From Streptomyces niger (lineage in GTDB: Bacteria > Actinomycetota > Actinomycetes > Streptomycetales > Streptomycetaceae): a DNA stretch of 64,000 nucleotides. The position numbers and the translations under genes were made by a program. This document shows positions 59,963-64,000 of this stretch, in pieces (the stretch's first letter is position 1; every line of letters starts with the position of its first letter). The notes under the pieces were generated by a model. That model did not search any database. It saw only the letters and a program-made list of their open reading frames with translations, and was not told the DNA's origin. The stretch lies in the NCBI RefSeq assembly GCF_000718305.1, contig NZ_JOFQ01000002.1, forward strand, positions 248,001 through 312,000. The letters are read 5' to 3'.

Positions 59963-61276
59963 ATGCCTCGCTGGAGGGCGCTACCGGACGAACTCGATCC
60001 GCAGGTGAGGGAGTTCGCCGAGCAGTTACGCACGCTGGTGGAGCGCAGCGGCCTGAGCATATCGGCCGTCGCGGACCGTACGGGCTACAGCAAGACGTCC
60101 TGGGAGCGGTACCTCAACGGGCGGCTGCTGGCGCCGCGGCGCGCGGTGCTGGCGCTGGCCGAGGTGACCGGCGCGCACACCGGCCACCTCACCACGATGT
60201 GGGAGCTGGCCGAACGCGCCTGGAGCCGCGCGGAGATGCGCCACGACGTCACCATGGAAGCGATACGGGTGGCCGAGGCGCGGGCCGCGCTGGGGGAGTT
60301 CGGCCCCGCGCCGGCGACGGCCAAGAAGTCCGGCAAGCGGTCCGCCGCCAAGGGCGCCGCCGCGCCGTCCGCCGCCCCCGCCCCCGCAGGCCCGTACGAG
60401 ACGCCGGTGGCCCCCTACGAGACGCCGGCGGCCGCGACCAAGATGCCGCACCAACGCGCCCCGGGCACCTCTTCCGGCGCCTTCCCGGCCACCCCTGCCG
60501 CGGAGTCCCAGGCGGCCCCCGCGACCCCGTCAGCGACCCCCTCAGCCCCGCCAGCGGCCTCCTCGGCGGCCCCCTCAGCCCCGTCGGCGGCCGATTTCGC
60601 GGATCCGGGGCCCCGCCCCGCGCCCGCCGGACCGCCGTCGTCCGCCGCGTACGCGCCGCCCTCGTACGCGCCTGACCCGGCGCACGGCGCGGACTCGCCG
60701 TACGGGCCGGACCCGCGGTCGGTCAGCGCGCCGCACGACAGCGAACGCCGCCGCCGCATCACCATGTTCGTGACCGGGGTCGTCGGGGCGCTGCTGCTCA
60801 TCGCGGCCGCCGTACTGCTGCTCGGCGGCGGCGAGGGCGGACAGCAGGCGAAGCCGGCCCCCGCCACGCCCACCGCGTCCCAGGAACCCGCACTGCCGGC
60901 CGGCGTGAAGTGCTTCGGTACCGGCTGCGCGGGCAAGGACCCCGAGGAGACGGGATGCGGCGGCGACCAGGCCACCTCGCCGTCCCGCGGGGTCATGGGC
61001 GGCGCGCTGATCGAGGTCCGCTACAGCAAGGTCTGCGGCACCGCCTGGGCCCGCATGACGGGCGGCGCGCAGGGCGACCGGGCCACCGTCACCTCCGGCG
61101 GCCGCACGGAGCAGGCGACGGCGGGCCGGGACGGTTCGGCGTACACCGCGATGGTGCCGGTCAGCGGTCCGCCGGAGAAGGTCAGGGCGTGCGGGACGAC
61201 CGACGCGGGCTACCAGAGCTGCACCACGCCGCGAGCCGCGCGGAGCGGCGGTCCGTCCACGGCCGCCACGCCTTGA
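59963..61276 (+). CDS. Membrane-tethered helix-turn-helix (XRE-like) protein with DUF2690-type exported domain
   Basis: 437 residues. The N-terminal helix-turn-helix (FAEQLRTLVERSGLSISAVA, DRTGYSKTSWERYLNGRLLA, residues about 17-75) is followed by a charged helix. Next come an Ala/Pro/Ser linker of about 150 residues and one membrane helix (ITMFVTGVVGALLLIAAAVL). The exported Cys-containing domain (VKCFGTGCAGKDPEETGCGG, VRYSKVCGTAWARM) matches DUF2690. A GGGGGAGG ribosome binding site precedes ATG 59963. It may sense the envelope and act on DNA from the membrane (inference). Confidence 0.82.
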   Translation: MPRWRALPDELDPQVREFAEQLRTLVERSGLSISAVADRTGYSKTSWERYLNGRLLAPRRAVLALAEVTGAHTGHLTTMWELAERAWSRAEMRHDVTMEAIRVAEARAALGEFGPAPATAKKSGKRSAAKGAAAPSAAPAPAGPYETPVAPYETPAAATKMPHQRAPGTSSGAFPATPAAESQAAPATPSATPSAPPAASSAAPSAPSAADFADPGPRPAPAGPPSSAAYAPPSYAPDPAHGADSPYGPDPRSVSAPHDSERRRRITMFVTGVVGALLLIAAAVLLLGGGEGGQQAKPAPATPTASQEPALPAGVKCFGTGCAGKDPEETGCGGDQATSPSRGVMGGALIEVRYSKVCGTAWARMTGGAQGDRATVTSGGRTEQATAGRDGSAYTAMVPVSGPPEKVRACGTTDAGYQSCTTPRAARSGGPSTAATP

Positions 61277-62683
<1,407 letters not shown>

Positions 62684-62701
62684 CCCTGACGGACCACACA
62701 G

Positions 62702-62742
62702 CGGCCGTGCGGTCCACCCCTCGCGGGTGGGCCGCACGGCCG
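62702..62742. terminator. Strong bidirectional terminator after mdh
   Basis: An 18-base stem (cggccgtgcggtccaccc and gggtgggccgcacggccg, one G-T pair) with a 5-base loop, 18 bases after the mdh stop and 36 bases from the convergent gene. Confidence 0.88.
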
Positions 62743-62777
62743 TGCCGTGCCCCGGGGCCGACGGCCCGCGCGTGGAC

Positions 62778-63446
62778 TCACCGCTGAGCGGGCCCCCGCT
62801 GCCGCTGGTCGGTCCGCAGATGACGGGGTTGCTGGTGCCGCTGCGCCAGTTCACGTGCCGACGAGGCCCGCTCCACGCGCAGCGAATGCACCCGTGTCGC
62901 GTCGAGGCCCGAGCGCAGCCGGGCGGCGCTGCTCGTCGGCATGCGGCCGGCCCGCGCGGTGTCTGCTTGCAGCTGTGACCGCAGGGCGCTGACCCGCGCC
63001 ATATGGCTGCTCAGCTGCCCCGGTGTCATATCGGTCACAGACACGTGCGTGGCGGCCAGCACGGTGGCGGGATGGGCGGGAATGGGCACGGCACCGCTGC
63101 CCCTGCTGCGCCGGGGGTCGACACCGACCGAGCGGAGCGCCGCGGACTCGGCACGCCGGCGCTCGCCGTCGGACGGCCGCTGCCGTGCCGCCGGCCCTGA
63201 AGCGGCCCGGTAACGCCTCTCGGCCGGCGTCATGCGCGTGCGCCAGGTGACCGTCCCCGAGTACTCGTTCACGTAGACGTCGACCCTGGCGCGCGGTGAG
63301 CGCTCACGCGCCGCCGCTGTCCGCTCGCGCTCCGCCTTGGCGGGCTGCTCGGCCCGCTCACGTTCCTGCTGTCCGAGCCGGTTCCGGCGCGGCTGCTCGT
63401 CCGCGGGCCGGGGCCCGTGCTGTGGTGTGTGCACCCTGGGGTCCAT
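62778..63446 (-). CDS. Arg/Gln/Ala-rich hypothetical protein
   Basis: 222 residues from ATG 63446, chosen because GGAGG lies seven bases upstream. It is highly charged and probably disordered, with one more ordered stretch (ARVDVYVNEYSGTVTWRTRM, about residues 54-73) and a C-terminal helical part (MTPGQLSSHMARVSALRSQL). No family recognised. Not obviously linked to mdh. Confidence 0.55.
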   Translation of the reverse strand: MDPRVHTPQHGPRPADEQPRRNRLGQQERERAEQPAKAERERTAAARERSPRARVDVYVNEYSGTVTWRTRMTPAERRYRAASGPAARQRPSDGERRRAESAALRSVGVDPRRSRGSGAVPIPAHPATVLAATHVSVTDMTPGQLSSHMARVSALRSQLQADTARAGRMPTSSAARLRSGLDATRVHSLRVERASSARELAQRHQQPRHLRTDQRQRGPAQR

Positions 63447-63537
63447 CGCCTGTCCTCCGCGGCAGCCCCGGCGGGTCGAGTTCACGGGAAGACGCGACGG
63501 CCGGGACGCCGCGCTGCCCGAGTTGCGGGTTCGTTGC

Positions 63538-64000
63538 CTATGCCGGTGGCTGTCCCGGGGGAGCGACATGCTGCGCGAGCCGGGTCAGCCTCTTCTGAGC
63601 CGCCTCGATCTTGTCCCCGTCCGCAGCGGCCGGGCCGCCGGGCCGGGCGAGTTCGATCCACGTATTGATCAGCTGCTGCCCGTAGACCAGGCCCTGCTGC
63701 GGGTCCCTGATGGACGACCAGGCCTTGGCCGCGCGCATGAACGTGTCGTAGGCGGTCGGGTCGTTCTGCTTGTACCGATGGTCGAAGACGTCGAGGTAGA
63801 TGGCCACGGACTTCACGCTGTCGTGCGCCAGGTAGGCGATGTGCGCGAAGAGCTCCTGCAGGTGCAGCACGTACGGGTGCCCGACGCCGAACTCCTGCAC
63901 CGCGGTGCTGAGCGCGCTGTTCGCCGTGGCCGCGGCGAACTCCAGGCGCCCGAGCTGGACGGCGTCATTGATGCGGGTGACGGCGTCCGCGAGCGCGGGA
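63538..64000 (-). CDS. C-terminal part of a helical-repeat protein (partial at window end)
   Basis: About 154 residues are visible; the frame stays open to the window edge (INDAVQLGRLEFAAATANSA and onward), so the start lies outside. The sequence is all helical (YVLHLQELFAHIAYLAHDSV, AYDTFMRAAKAWSSIRD, YGQQLINTWIELARPGG), like a TPR or similar repeat domain. An internal GTG at 63900 would be a false start. It sits 91 bases upstream of the previous gene on the same strand. Function unknown. Confidence 0.6.
   Translation of the reverse strand, partial: PALADAVTRINDAVQLGRLEFAAATANSALSTAVQEFGVGHPYVLHLQELFAHIAYLAHDSVKSVAIYLDVFDHRYKQNDPTAYDTFMRAAKAWSSIRDPQQGLVYGQQLINTWIELARPGGPAAADGDKIEAAQKRLTRLAQHVAPPGQPPA

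Overview
The window comes from the chromosome of a Streptomyces or close relative. The evidence is high GC (roughly 70% or more over most of the sequence), strong third-position GC bias, GTG/TTG starts with GGAGG-type ribosome binding sites, and a core gene order familiar from streptomycetes: pcrA, M23 peptidase, lipase, icmB, MoxR/VWA cluster, then sucC-sucD, purN-purH, folD and mdh. No rRNA, tRNA, CRISPR array, transposase or integrase was found.

Layout. (1) 1-4.8 kb: the 3' end of a PcrA/UvrD helicase, a membrane-anchored M23 peptidase with a tyrosine-rich repeat domain, a lipase-like hydrolase and a small B12-binding mutase subunit. (2) 5.0-13.8 kb: an uncharacterised five-gene cluster (DUF5691, SWIM zinc finger, MoxR ATPase, DUF5682, VWA). 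It is organised around a divergent promoter carrying the RecA-NDp/PafBC-type DNA-damage motif, and the SWIM gene is probably leaderless. (3) 14.3-16.8 kb: two secreted low-complexity proteins. (4) 17.1-47.7 kb: a contractile injection system (eCIS, phage-tail-like particle) on the minus strand. In transcription order it holds sheath, tube, baseplate-hub chaperone, a proline/arginine-rich protein, DUF4255 cap protein, AAA+ ATPase, a small accessory protein, a 2281-residue DUF4157 protein, a candidate immunity protein, tube-proximal/LysM/hub/spike/PAAR/gp25 baseplate genes, two very large baseplate proteins, a tail protein, DUF6519 and a peptidoglycan amidase. (5) 48.4-64 kb: housekeeping genes sucCD, purNH, folD and mdh, interleaved with conserved actinobacterial membrane proteins and two proteins that pair a regulatory domain with a membrane segment.

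Most eCIS genes overlap by 4-10 nt or lie close together, so they look like one translationally coupled transcript starting upstream of the sheath gene. A strong hairpin just after the tube gene could let sheath and tube be made in excess over baseplate and cargo. The DUF4157 protein ends in a roughly 365-residue domain encoded by DNA of clearly lower GC (about 55-60% in the lines counted by hand). It carries a His-Leu-Leu...Leu-Gly-Gly-Pro...Asn-Leu-Val-Pro signature reminiscent of His-Me-finger nucleases, and is followed directly by a low-GC orphan gene. This arrangement looks like a swappable effector-immunity module inside the particle operon, and it is the most interesting part of the window along with the DNA-damage-type promoter of the MoxR/VWA cluster.

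All domain calls are by eye from translated sequence; no database search was run. Site coordinates (hairpins, promoters, repeats) may be off by a base or two.
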